NCBI GenBank assembly: GCA_916048095.2
Contig: OU696588.1
Span: forward strand, 7,529,501 to 7,593,500
Direction of reading: 5' to 3'
From: Sacculina carcini
Taxonomy: Eukaryota > Arthropoda > Thecostraca > Sacculinidae
DNA length: 64,000 nt
A program made the position numbers and the translations under genes. Positions 28,928 through 39,208 of this stretch are shown in pieces; within the stretch, counting starts at the first letter, position 1; each line of letters begins with the position of its first letter. Under the pieces are notes generated by a model. The model worked only from the letters and a program-made list of their open reading frames with translations. It was not told the DNA's origin and did not search any database.

Positions 28928-29036
28928 CTGCAAATTATGCCTGTATCATCATCCTCTTGATCAACGCCCAAGGTGCGTAACTCAGGTTCGCTGAAGTACT
29001 CTTCCACTTGCTTCCACTTGTCCGTGTATATTTCGT
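28928..29036 (-). CDS. SORBS: SORBS-like gene, exon 2
   Basis: The frame 'EIYTDKWKQVEEYFSEPEL' then 'GVDQEDDDTGIIC' ends at a strong donor (TGCAG/GTGAGC) at 28928/28927 in phase 2. The acceptor 'GAATCAG' puts the start at 29036 in phase 1, which fits exon 1. The frame is also open further upstream with plausible residues ('SIQLKRALSDHSNNHLFYHD'), so an earlier acceptor cannot be excluded. An ATG at 29052 could be mistaken for a gene start, but the SoHo exon lies upstream. The product is acidic with no named domain. Confidence 0.6.
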
Positions 29037-29351
29037 CTGATTCGGATGTCATATCATGATAAAATAGATGATTATTCGAGTGGTCACTCAGTGCACGTTT
29101 TAACTGAATACTGAATCGGTCAACGGTGATTCGTAATTTTTGTCAAAGACTACTCTTTAAGAATATATATTATATATCGATTAGCCACGATTCAATTATA
29201 GTTTTAGTGGCAATTCAGTTCAGATTGGTTACAATTCAGTTGATTGGTCGCAATTAATTATATATCGATTGATCACAATTCAGCAAAATGATAGTAATTT
29301 CGTGAAGTGATTTTAGCTGGTGCTGCTGTATTGTAATTATCATTTAACAAG

Positions 29352-30278
29352 TACTAGAGTCTTTCCAAAAGTAATGCTTCCTCGTATTTTTCAACTCTGC
29401 GCCAAATAATAGGAGGAAGTTGAAATTCACACCATATTATGATTTACCTGTAACCAGCATATGCTAAAATTTTCATTTCTTTATTGCAAATATTAACGAC
29501 GTGACGTTTTGACAAAAATAGTTTCTCATGGTGACTCGTTAGAAGCAGATATGTGTCATTTAATTTCTTCACTATGAAGCGAATGCACCCATTGAAATAC
29601 ACTGATGCCTGAAAAAACTCTATGAAGCAGACACGGTGGATAAGAGCACAATGAGGAGATGGGTCCGTCGTTTTCATAGCTGTGAAAATGATGCCAAGAA
29701 AGACGGTCCCAACGACAATGTACATCACTTTTCCCGCTGATGTTGGTGACTTGAATTTCCTCTATGCTGGAGAGTTCGCGACCGTATCATCACCAGTGAC
29801 GACGCGTGGTGTCACCACTACGAGCCAGAGCCCAAAAAGCAGTCGATGGAATGCCAGCACTCGAACTCTCCAGCAGGAAATTCAGGACACCAACATCAGC
29901 GGTAAAAGTGATGTGCACTGTCTTTGGGACCGCCTTACTTGGTATCACTTTCACCGCTATGAGAACGACTGACCCATTTCCTCACTGTGCTCTTATCCAC
30001 CGTGTCTGCTTCATAGAGTTTTTTCAGGCATCGGTGGATGTCAATGGGTGCATTCGCTTCAGAGGGAAGAAATCCAATGACATAACTCTGTTTCTGACGA
30101 GTCACCATGAAAAACTATTTTCAAGACGTCACGTCGTGAATATTTGCAATAGAGAAATGGAAATGTTAGCATATGCTGGTAACAGGTGAATCATAATACG
30201 GTATAAATTTCAGCTTCCTCCAAATATTTCGGGCGGACTTTAAAAATAGGAGGCATTACTTTTGGAACGACCCTAGTA
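29352..30278. mobile_element. Fold-back mariner-like element
   Basis: The element spans 29354-30276 and is flanked by TA. Both ends carry the same mariner terminus ('CTAGRGTCKTTCCAAAAGTA' consensus) in opposite orientation, and the similarity continues inwards for about 400 bp on each arm. Each arm, read from its outer end, encodes the transposase N-terminus ('LKKLYEADTVDKSTVR'). The central 29765-29875 segment encodes 'IITSDDAWCHHYEPEPKKQS', the first catalytic block of mariner transposases. Two 5' halves joined head to head cannot encode a full transposase. The whole would fold into a long hairpin. Confidence 0.85.
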
Positions 30279-30357
30279 GACTGACTGTGTTTGTGCAAAA
30301 CAATCGCCAAGCGGTTCATGTAAGGGCTCGTATCCTCAAATCTGTACCAATGCTCAC

Positions 30358-30423
30358 CTTGTGGATGTCTGTGAAGGCTGTCGTACACGTTCTTGTACCA
30401 TTCACGTTTGTTTTCAGCTTTCA
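30358..30423 (-). CDS. SORBS: SORBS-like gene, exon 1 in window: SoHo-type exon
   Basis: The minus-strand frame reads 'KAENKREWYKNVYDSLHRHP' and ends at the strong donor CACAAG/GTGAGC (30358/30357) in phase 1. The sorbin homology (SoHo) region of CAP/SORBS proteins contains D-W-Y-K-x-M-(F/Y)-x-x-(I/L)-H, matched here as E-W-Y-K-x-V-Y-x-x-L-H. SoHo binds flotillin in the vertebrate proteins. Two nearby acceptors (GGCAG, GCAG) allow a start at 30427 or 30423; the latter, in phase 1, gives the same G/TG junction style as exon 5. Upstream exons must lie beyond the Gypsy element that begins 59 bp away. Confidence 0.7.
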
Positions 30424-30481
30424 CTGCCTGCCATTATTTGAAAAGGCATAGGTTTTCGTTATTCATAGATAAGTTGAAATG

Positions 30482-30644
30482 TGTAATGTCTGGTGTTTGT
30501 ACATTATGTATACTGTGTGTAAGCCCGAAGTGTATGTGGCGCTTTGGTGGGAATGATGGCGGACGGCGGTACGAGGGGTGGAGCGGCCGGGGAAATATAT
30601 CGGTGTTTCGGTTTAGTGCGGCTATTATAATTCAATACGTTACA
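30482..30644 (+). repeat. 5' LTR of Gypsy element II
   Basis: A 163-bp LTR, TGTAATGTC...ATACGTTACA, with 5-bp inverted ends TGTAA/TTACA. It is matched by 35092-35254 with five differences by eye (about 3%). The sequence after it, 'TTTTGGCGACGAGG', is in the primer-binding position. The flanking pentamers aaatg (5') and aaata (3') agree at four of five bases. Confidence 0.9.
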
Positions 30645-30718
30645 TTTTGGCGACGAGGTATTCGTTCCTACGTATTTTGCGCATTGTTTCAACAAATTGT
30701 ATTGAATTTTTTGTTGAT

Positions 30719-31550
30719 ATGGAAGGTGTCACACCTCCTCCGTTTTTTCTGGATCGACACGGGAAGCCGTCGATACCGTGGTCGAATTGGGTTTTTGCGT
30801 TCGAGACGTACTTGTCAGCAATGGGGGGGGGGGATGAATTCCCTGACAAGAGGCGGTGTAATTTGATTTTACATTGCATTGGGTCCGAGGCGCAGGCAGT
30901 CTACCTGTCCTTGCCGCCTTCGCCGAAGAGGGAAGGGGAATGGGACTACGATCGCGCAAAACGGCTCCTGACACTATTACTCACCAAAAGTCAATGTCAC
31001 ATCAGAGCGGTACGTTTTCCGACAGAGACGACAGCGTCAAGGCAAGTCAACTGCGGACTACGTGTCGGTTCTTCGAGGACTGGCTAGAACGTGCAGGTTC
31101 GGAGAACTCACTGACGAATTGATCTGCGACCAGGTGATCGAGCACACGCTCCACCCACGACTCAGGGAGAGAATATTGACCATTGACCGCATGACACTGG
31201 ATATTCTTCTTTCCACAGCGGAATCGTACGAGCTGTCACTGGAACAGTCGGCGCTGATGACGGGGCCCAGTCAAGCACAACCGTTGGACGAGGCTCTGAA
31301 AGATTCGTCATCTCGGAAAAAACCGGACAAGAGAACCGGCCAACCAGAGCCAAGACCTCGATGTAGCTATTGTGGCACGCAGCACAAGGAGTCCAGGTCG
31401 CAATTTTGCACTGCTCGCGATTCATCATGCCATTTCTTCTCCCGCAAAGGTCATTGGGCATCTGTGTGTCGCTCCAAGAAAGCCGAGCAGCAACCCTCAA
31501 CGTCAAAAAACGTCCGAAACATCACCATCATGTCATGTGGAGATACTTCA
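30719..31550 (+). pseudogene. Gypsy II gag
   Basis: The ATG at 30719 opens 'MEGVTPPPFFLDRHGKPSIP', then 'WSNWVFAFETYLSAMG', the usual start of gag in this Gypsy group. A frameshift near 31015 moves the frame. It then reads 'STADYVSVLRGLARTCRFGE' and 'LRERILTIDRMTLDILLSTA', the retrotransposon-gag core. A Cys/His-rich segment follows ('CSYCGTQHKESRSQFC' and 'CHFFSRKGHWASVC'). It stands where the zinc knuckle belongs, although one expected Cys is Phe. The protein would form the capsid and bind genomic RNA. Confidence 0.8.
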
Positions 31551-31559
31551 CATGAACGC

Positions 31560-31960
31560 CTTACTTGTGCAGCAACTGTGTCAGTGGCGTCAGGTCGGTC
31601 AGCGGAGTGCGACATTCAAGTGGACACCGGAGCTACAGTTTCTGTTCTCAGCCTTTCACTAGCTCGTAAGCACTTTAAGGGCGCTCAGGTAATCGGCACC
31701 AAATCAGACCACAAATTGTTTGGCGTTGAACGTCAACCGCTCAAGGTAGTGGGCACACTGTCTACGTCTGTCGTTGTCAAACACCATCAGGCTGATGTAG
31801 ACTTTTTTGTCATAGACACTCCAGTGATGGAAGGTCTTCTGGGACTTGACGCTCTCAATCGGTCTCACAATTCATCCAGATATCGGCATTGTGTCGACTG
31901 TGTCGATGGATGCATGCGACGATTCAGCTGTGCTACCTGCGATTGTCGGTTATCAGCACA
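31560..31960 (+). pseudogene. Gypsy II aspartic protease
   Basis: Contains 'DIQVDTGATVSVLSLSLARK', the D-T-G-A active site of the retroviral-type protease, and 'VMEGLLGLDAL', the G-L-L-G-x-D flap-distal motif. It is in the same frame as the downstream half of gag. The frame changes before RT begins near 31930. Confidence 0.8.
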
Positions 31961-33240
31961 GAATTAATCTGAAGGCGGGCGCGAAGCCGGTGAATTTTCC
32001 GCTCTGTCGGTTGCCTCTGTCAGTACGAGACGAGTTTTCGGCCGAGATTCGTAAATTACAGCAAGAGGGCACCATTGAGTCAATCGATTCTTCCGAGTGG
32101 GTGAGCCCAATAGTTGTGGCGCGCAAGAAGACCGGAGCCATTTGACTCTGCGTTGACCTCCGCGGCGTAAATCAACAGATCGTGGTGGATGCGCATCCTC
32201 TTCCCACCATCCAAGGCTACAGACACAACTCGATGGAGAGGTTTTTTCGCAGCTGGATCATCGATCAGCCTACCATCAGCTGGAACTGGAGCCTTCGAGT
32301 CGTCAATACACCGCATTTCTTACGCAAGACGGCTTATTTCAATTCAAGAGGCTACCATATGGATTAGAATCCGCGGGTGCCGCAATTCAAAGGCTACTCG
32401 ACAATGTCCTGCGAGGAGTCCACGGGTGCATCAAGTACATGGACGACATCGTCATTTGCGGACCAGACAAACGTGTGCACGACGAGCGGCTCTCTAAGGT
32501 GATGAGTCTACTTCGCCGCGCCAACATCACACTCAACCGTGATAAATGTGTCTTTTCCAGACCGGAAGTCCGTTTTTGTGGCTTCATCGTGTCCAGCGGC
32601 GTCATTCGCCCCGCTGAGGATCATTTGAGAGCAGTACGCGACACGCCCATCCCGACAAACGCCAAGGAGCTGAAGAGTTTCTTGGGCTAATGTTCGTGGC
32701 TTTCGCAATTCGTGGCCGGCTAGGCTAACGTTGCTGCCCCACTCTACGAACTGCTGAAAAAGGGGGTGACTTTCACGTGGGAGACGCAGCACACTGAGGC
32801 GTGCCGCACGCTGAAGCAGCTCATCATAAGCGCTCAGCCACTGCAGCGTTTCGACTCTCGACGAACGACGCTGCTGACGTCTGATGCCAGTGAGAAGGGC
32901 GCGGGAGCAGTTCTCTCACAGCTCGATGCGTCGGGCAAGGAACATATAATTGCGTTCTGGAGTCGCCGTTTCTCAGCGAGCGAAGTAAAATATTCCGGGA
33001 CCGAGCGGGAGGCACTCGCTGCCGTTCTCGCTATCGAAAGATGAAAAATGTTTCTATGGGGTTGTCCGTTCAAACTGAGAACAGATCATTCAGCACTTCA
33101 GTCCATCCTCTCGGCGAACTTCAGTGACAGAAATGGAGCAAGAATCGCCCGTTGGCAAGCGCAACTGCTGCCATATTCTTACACGATTGAGTATGTGCCT
33201 AGAGACCGCATTCCTGGTGTAGACGCGCTCTCACGACTCC
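31940..33240 (+). pseudogene. Gypsy II reverse transcriptase and RNase H
   Basis: RT begins with 'LRKLQQEGTIESID'-like sequence and 'SSEWVSPIVVARKKTGAI', is cut by TGA at 32143, and resumes 'LCVDLRGVNQQIV'. The region 32180-32440 is frame-scrambled. The catalytic 'YMDDIVICGP' follows at about 32439, then 'FCGFIVSSGVIRP'. RNase H includes 'LTSDASEKGAGAVLSQ' and 'AFWSRRFSASEVKYSGTERE'. In-frame stops fall at about 32688, 32730 and 33042. From 32439 onwards the frame is otherwise single. Confidence 0.88.
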
Positions 33241-33249
33241 CGTCAGGAG

Positions 33250-34760
33250 AGTCAGGTGACGATGAGGCGAATATCAGCGAGGCTGATATTGTCGAGCAGC
33301 TGTGTATCGACAGAGGTGTCATCACACGCACCGAGCTAGACAGTGCATCTAGAGACTATGAACAACTGACATCGCTTCGCAAGGCTCTGCGGGAGGGATT
33401 TCCACAGTCCGTCAAACATTGCGAGCCCGCCATTCGTCCCTTTTTTCACGTGAGTCGAGAGTTGTGCATCATCGACAACATCGTGGTTCGAGAAGATGAC
33501 CAGGTAGTTGTGCCTGCACCGTTACGTCAAGCATATTTGTCACGCGCTCACGCTGCACATGACGGCGTAGTGCGCACAAAGCAGCACATACGCACACTGG
33601 CGTGGTGGCAAGAAGTCGATAATGATGTCGAGAAGATGGTGGCTGACTGCTTAAGCTGCCAAACGAGCGACAAAGTCAACTGCAGCAGGTCTCGTCCGGT
33701 GCCGTTGAAGCCCGTAGATCACCCGCCTCAGCCGTAGTCTAAACTGGGACTAGACATTGTCGGCCCGATCGTTTGTCTACCACCAGAGTGCAGGTTTGCA
33801 TTCACACTTATCGACTATCAGTCCAAGTGGGCGGAGAACGGATTCTCGCCAACGATCGAATCCAAAAACGTCATTGACTTTTTCAGCGCCATTTGGTCGA
33901 GAGGGGGATTCCCTGAAGAGATTGTCACAGACAATGGCCGTCAATTTATAAGCAAGAAGTTCGAGACATATCTCGAGGACCGTGGCATCCAGCACCGTCG
34001 ATGTTCGGCATACTGGCCTCGAGGTAATGGAACAATCGAGCGATTTAACAGAGCAGTCAAGGCGTGGTTAAAACAATATCACCAAGATCGCTCCGCAAAT
34101 TCAATCATTCATCATTTCCACAGTATGCTGGCCATGTACCGGTCAACACCCCACACCACCACTGGTGAGGCGCCGTCACAGCTGCTTCACGGACGTCGAA
34201 TGCTGTTGTCGCTGCCATTGGCGAGCATACACACCTGTAGGGGATATGTCGCTGCCCGTGTTCGTCGACACCATTCGCGCAACAAACGTCACTACGATCG
34301 TCGCATGGGAGTACGTGAGCCATTGATTGACGTCGGAGACATGGTGATGGTTCGAGTGACGAGGTGCACGGGTAAGAGTGGTGGAAGATTCACAGGTCCA
34401 GTTCGTGTCGTTCGACGCCGCGTCCATGCCTCTCAGCTAGAAGACGGTTCGTTGAGGAACGCTGCCCACCTCTCCGTTGTTCCGCTAGGAGGGATGTCGG
34501 CCACTTCACGTGGAGAAGACGAATATCACCATATACCGATATCTTGTCCTCATGACAAGACTGTAGATGACACTCACGCCAGTTCGGAGGGTTTGTCGCT
34601 AGATCAAGAGGAGTTGCGAGGTTCAACCGAACTTACGTCGGGCGAGGTGCGGCGTCCGGCAGAATCGGACCCTGCTGAAGAAACGAGCCGTTCATCGCTT
34701 CGCGAGCTGACGCCGTCGTCTCGAGGAAGGCGTCGCTGGTTGCCGGCTCGTCTGTACTAG
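33250..34760 (+). pseudogene. Gypsy II integrase and C-terminal tail
   Basis: The HHCC zinc domain has 'RAHAAHDGVVRTKQHIR' and 'CLSCQ'. After a TAG at 33735 the DDE core shows 'LDIVGPI', 'EIVTDNGRQF' and 'RGNGTIERFNRAVK', with both Asp residues and the Glu present. 'MYRSTPHTTTGEAPSQLLHG' follows. The tail has 'VDVGDMVMVRV'-like and 'GRFTGPVRVVRRRV' sequence, a GPY/F-type module, and a Ser/Thr/Glu-rich end. Apart from the TAG the frame is continuous to 34758. Confidence 0.88.
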
Positions 34761-34772
34761 ATTTGTCTTTTC

Positions 34773-35080
34773 CGCCTCATAGCCGAGTGGCTAAGACGCA
34801 CGCTCTAAGCACAGAGGTCCAGGTTTCGATTCCCTGGCGAGGTGAGACGGATGGGTTCGTTTCTTAAAGTGATAGCCCAAATGCTGCAAGGCGGGTTTCG
34901 TGTGCTCGCAGCCGTACAGTCTTCTGTGCTGGCCGTGACTGCCAAACCCCGTGTGGCGGCTGGACCTGCGGTTGGCCAGCCGGGGCCGTGAAGCTGTGCC
35001 CCGCAAAATTACACGCGAACACAGCCTTATTTACTGCTGTGTTTAAATGCGTAATTATTATATTATTATTATTATTTATA
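34773..35080 (+). repeat. tRNA-derived SINE nested in Gypsy II
   Basis: The head resembles a tRNA of the Leu/Ser type: A box TAGCCGAGTGG (34781-34791), B box GGTTTCGATTCC (about 34822-34833), and a perfect T-stem CCAGG/CCTGG. A non-tRNA body follows, and a tail of 'attattatt' units sits at about 35055-35080, just before the polypurine tract. The long body and the repeat tail argue for a SINE and not a working tRNA gene. Confidence 0.75.
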
Positions 35081-35091
35081 GGGAGGGGAGA

Positions 35092-35254
35092 TGTAATGTC
35101 TGGTGTTTGTACATTATGTATACTGTGTGTAAGCCCGAAGTGTAAGTGGCGCTTTGGTGGGAATGATGGCGGACGGCGGCACGAGGGATGGAGCGGCCGG
35201 GGGAATATATCGGTGTTTCGGTTTAGTGCGGTTATTATAATTCAATACGTTACA
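35092..35254 (+). repeat. 3' LTR of Gypsy element II
   Basis: 163 bp, identical in length to the 5' LTR and ending GTTACA at 35254. It is preceded by the polypurine tract gggaggggaga. See the 5' LTR for divergence. Confidence 0.9.
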
Positions 35255-35289
35255 AAATATATATCACGGTGACAGCCGAGATACTGATG

Positions 35290-35676
35290 ATGGCAGGAAG
35301 TATATGAGACTTCTGCGCCAGAGTGGTCTCAAAAAGGAGAAAACACGACCACATATCAGAGATTTTCCCAAGGCTGTGTTGGCTCAACGCCAAAGAACTG
35401 GTTGAATATCACAGAGTATCTTTGGTTCGGGATATACAGGTTTTCGGTGTGCCCTCGAAACTCGCAGATCAAGTGTGTGCAGCTGCGGACCATTGCTACG
35501 GCACCAGAGCAGCTGGAAAACTACGTCTTCTTAAAATTCGCAGCGAAACTGGTCGCCGGAGGCTGCTCTACAGTGGCATGCAGCTATACAACAGGGCAAA
35601 GAGCGATATTCAGATGGTGGGATTCAGAAAGAAACTCCGTAGAGAAATTCTCGACAGAAGATCATTTATATTATAA
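35290..35676 (+). pseudogene. LINE reverse transcriptase, C-terminal fragment
   Basis: The frame at 35323-35676 reads 'RLCWLNAKELVEYHRVSLVR', then 'YGTRAAGKLRLLKIRSETGR' and 'LYSGMQLYNRAKSDIQ'. The layout L-x-W-L-x-x-x-x...Y-x-T-R...G-x-x-x-x-x-x-x-x-x-x-Y-N is the thumb-side tail of CR1/Jockey/RTE-like LINE proteins. No endonuclease or palm motif is present, so this is a 5'-truncated copy. It starts within 40 bp of the Gypsy II 3' LTR, so the Gypsy element may have inserted into or next to it. Confidence 0.55.
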
Positions 35677-37560
35677 TTCCCTTTGACACTCGTTTTTTTA
35701 AACTTACTTTAACACCATTTTTAGCCTTTCCAATCTTCGATTCCTTTTAACATCATTATAAAATCCATAACCATTTTTTATTCGATTAAATGGTTGACCA
35801 AATTTTAGCGTTTGCATTGTTTTTACATGTCAAATGTGTTGAATGTATTGAGTGTGTTAAATTCGAAAGAAGGAGATGAATGTGTGAGAGTGTGTCGAAC
35901 ATGTGAGTGTGCTCGTGTGTGTGTGTGTGTGCGCTTATGTGTGAATTCCTTTGTAAAGCCATTTGAAAAGCCAACAATTACTTGGAAATGGAAATGAAAT
36001 ACAAGTCAATGAGTACACGATGAAGATTGAAACACGGAACCCAAATCTAGATCATTTAGCAGATTTAGAACCACAAGTATGGTAATAAGAAAAATGAACG
36101 ATAAACGTACCAAAATAAGAAGGAAAACTTATATCTTCACGTAATTATCCAGTACCAACCTATTTCAATTAGTATAGTCTAATGGTGGTGGAGATCTTGA
36201 GAATACTACAGCAACAATTAATGATGATAAAGATTATGATGGGCTTTGTTATGCCACACCACTGTTGTTACGCCCCATTGTTATGCCCCACTAAGTTGAA
36301 GACCACTGGCCGGCTCGACTAGCTGTTTGTGCGTGCGGAAAAGTGTGTGTTACGAGTGTTCTGTTCTTTTCTTTGTCTACTTGCATTCATTGCCTTGCTT
36401 GTGTCGTCTCATCGCAATACATCGCTACAATTCAACTGCGTATCTATTGCTGCTACTGGCTCCAAAACGGAAATTTTGTTTGCTTCAATTTACTTTTGGT
36501 AAATTGAGCCGTGTGGAAATGTTGAAGTTAGATTCGTTATAGCTTGATCATTTTAATTATTGTTTCAACATTTATCAAAAAAATACTCATATATAATATT
36601 TCTGATTTTTTGGACATTTTAACATGATTATATGGAAGTGTTGATCGAAAAAGGTGTTGAATATATTAGACGTCTCTCAATAAACACACAACTGGGCAAC
36701 GACAACTTGAATTAGCTAAAAATTAGATTATTTAGAACATTTAGTACATAGAATATATAGAACATAGAATATTTAGAACATTTGAATACGTTTATACCGT
36801 TATGCAGTGCAGCTTTACTGCTGAAAGCGCATGTGGAACACTTATGCGGTCGAACTAAAACTTGACTACGTCTTCAAAAATTTGGCAATATGTGATATAA
36901 TTTCATGGAACAAATACCATATATGCCGGTCATTAAGCTCATATATTAAATTATATGAGCAATTATATGATAACATATTAATATGAATTATGTAATTAAT
37001 TTATATTAAATAATTTGAATATCATACTTCATATTTTTGAATGGGGCTTAATGGCCACAACTATTTAAGGGTAAAAATTCAATCTGCCAAATTTGTTATC
37101 TATCCAAGGAAAAAGCTTTATTATAGTATGAATTGTATCAGTGCAGATAAAGCACACAAATGTGCAATGGTTTGATGAAAAACATAAATTAACACGTACA
37201 TTATACAAAAGGAGGGATATTTCATAACATGCTGCATATGCAGACTAAGCAGATCAATTAAAACACTATCGCAGAAAACTTCAAACTGGGCTGGGCATAT
37301 TGGAGCGTACTGAGCGTACTAGAAGCCTAGTATTCCAGGCCTGAAAAGTGACATGGGCCGAATGGACAGATGGACTTAATGCTCGGGAACTACGGTCAAA
37401 AAACTTGCAATCTTTAACAATTTAAATCAAAACTAAAAATCAATCCAATTTTAATTTGTCTTCCAGAGAAAAAAACATTATAAATATTCAGAGTTAATAG
37501 ATACGGAGCAAATATTTGGAATTGCTACAAAAAAACAAGAAAAAATCAACTGAATCCCTG
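35677..37560. other. AT-rich stretch without recognised genes
   Basis: No supportable coding region, LTR or TIR. A short GT-rich tract lies at 35880-35935. I saw no further minus-strand exon of the SORBS-like gene, although a short one could escape notice. Confidence 0.5.
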
Positions 37561-37562
37561 AT

Positions 37563-39208
37563 TACCGTAAATGCTCTATTCATCCGACAAGCTCTAATAA
37601 TCCGGCACCCTCAGGTATGGGGTGGAAAATAATCCGGCAGGCTCTAATATTCCGGCACTTCCTGGAAATGCTAATTGAAACTGCAACCACGATTGAGTTA
37701 TAGTTCTGTAATATATTAGTGCTGGATATTGTGTATGAATGACTATTTTGTATGAGCGTGAGTGAAGGTGCTGTATGTGTATATGAAAGTGCGTTTGAAT
37801 GGTGGATTGTCCGGTTTGCTGACTGCGCGTGCCACGTGGTGGCGCCATGTTTCGGGAGTCGTTGTGTGAGCGTCGTGGAGTGTGTGTCGGTGTGCGGTGT
37901 CTTGTGGGCTCGCGTGGGGCTGCAATGCCCCCGAGCGCCAGTCTTCTAATACACCTTTTGTTTTTACACTTTATGTTTGCTTTTTCAAGCTAACCGGCCT
38001 GTAACAAGCTATTTCGGCTATTCTATTTCGGTTTGTATGAAGTTTTGGTGAAATTTAAATTCGTTGAAAATTTGGTTCCGGCTTCAGCAGCAGTGGTGAT
38101 GCCTTCAGCACCAGGGGAGGACAGCAGCAGTGGAGGTTCTCAGTGGCGTGTCAGAAGCGTGTTGTAGGGACGGCGGTGAGGCATGGTGCCAGCTGGAGGC
38201 AGCGGGTAAGCTGTGGCGGATCATGCTCACTCCGTCCGTATTGGAGCTGGACACGTCGCTGAGCTGGCGGTGGAAGCTGCTGGTGATGGAGGGCTGGTGA
38301 GTGAGGGATGCTGAAGCCGGGGATCTGGAAGATAGGAAGGCGAGACGGCGTGGTCTGTGTGGACGGCGGTCTCGGCTAGCTGCGGCAGGGTGCTGAAGAG
38401 CACTGGGGTCGAGGTGTTGTGCCCTGTCGCGGCAGCCGTTGATGTAGAAGACGGCAGGCTGCGGCGGAGCACTGAAGAGCACGGGCGGAAGCGGTAGCGC
38501 GGTGGACGCTGGGGCTAGCCGTGTTGTGCTTCGCCGCAGTCATGGTGTGCGTCTGATGGAGGTCGTGGAGTCGAAAGTCTTTGTCCTGCTTATTCCTGGT
38601 TTAATTTTATTCCGCGTTTTATTTTTCGGCTTGTGTTTTCAGTTCAACTTTCAGTTTTGCTTCTTGAGAAACAGGGGGAGATGTAATATACTCGTATTAG
38701 TGCTGGATATTTTGAATGAATGACTATTTTGTATGAGCGTGAGTGAAGGTGCTGTATGTGTATATGAGAGTGCGTTTGAATGGTGGATTGTCCTGTTTGC
38801 TGACTGCGCGTGCCACGTGGTGGCGTCATGTTTCGGGAGTCGTTGTGTGAGCGTCGTGGAGTGTGTGTCGGTGTGCGGTGTCTTGTGGGCTCGCGTGGGG
38901 CTGCAATGCCCCCGCGCGCCAGTCTTCTAATACACCTTTTGTTTTTACACTTAATGTTTCTTTCACAAGTTCAGCAACAGTTTATTTAGCTCTCCTCTTA
39001 TAAGCCTTTTAAAAATATCTTATACATCTCTCGTCCCTGTTATCAGTGCACTATTTTTGTCATGCAGTTTTTGCGCAATCCTACCGCGCGAAGTGACCAA
39101 AAATAATGCGACAGGCTCTAATAATCCGGCAGGCTCTTATAATCCGCCACCATACGCAGGGGGTCGAAAAATAATCCAGCATGTCGAATAAAAAGAGCAT
39201 TTACGGTA
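37563..39208. mobile_element. pogo/Tigger-like MITE split by an LTR element
   Basis: The element spans 37565-39206 with TA on both sides. Its ends are CCGTAAATGCTC and GAGCATTTACGG. The inverted repeat continues for about 55 bp through 'TAATCCGGCA'-type sequence. Ends with repeated 'ATAATCCGGCA' and TA duplication are typical of pogo/Tigger transposons. Without the inserted LTR element the MITE would be about 380 bp. It carries no transposase. Confidence 0.75.
37702..38972 (+). mobile_element. Short non-autonomous LTR element (TRIM-like, 1.26 kb)
   Basis: Two direct repeats of about 281-286 bp (37707-37987 and 38682-38967) start TGTAATATA and share nearly all bases, including 'GTGAAGGTGCTGTATGTG' and 'TTGTGGGCTCGCGTGGGG'. 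A polypurine tract (acagggggaga) precedes the second. A perfect 5-bp target duplication AGTTC lies at 37702-37706 and 38968-38972. The 694-bp interior has no gag or pol similarity. It must borrow enzymes from an autonomous LTR element. Confidence 0.88.

Larger units (their letters stand above)
30482..35254 (+). mobile_element. Ty3/Gypsy LTR retrotransposon II (about 4.8 kb)
   Basis: A full-length structure: 163-bp LTRs at both ends, gag, protease, RT, RNase H and integrase in Gypsy order, and a polypurine tract (gggaggggaga, 35081-35091) directly before the 3' LTR. It is antisense to the SORBS-like gene and sits in the intron just upstream of the SoHo exon. A SINE is nested between pol and the polypurine tract. 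Several stops and frameshifts in pol make it non-functional on its own. Confidence 0.92.

Noticed and set aside
28928..29052. Gene start at the ATG 29052
   Set aside because: A SoHo-type exon with matching phase lies upstream at 30358-30423, so exon 2 is internal.
29444..30189. Two similar frames on opposite strands taken as duplicated genes
   Set aside because: They are the two arms of the fold-back mariner read in the antisense frame. The transposase motifs are in the other orientation.
34773..34850. A functional tRNA-Leu or tRNA-Ser gene
   Set aside because: A and B boxes are present but the acceptor stem pairs poorly, and the homology continues into a SINE body with an ATT-repeat tail inside a retrotransposon.
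38105..38482. A 125-codon minus-strand frame inside the TRIM-like element
   Set aside because: Composition is Ser/Ala/His/Arg-rich with no domain, antisense to the LTR element, and best explained by GC-rich non-coding sequence.
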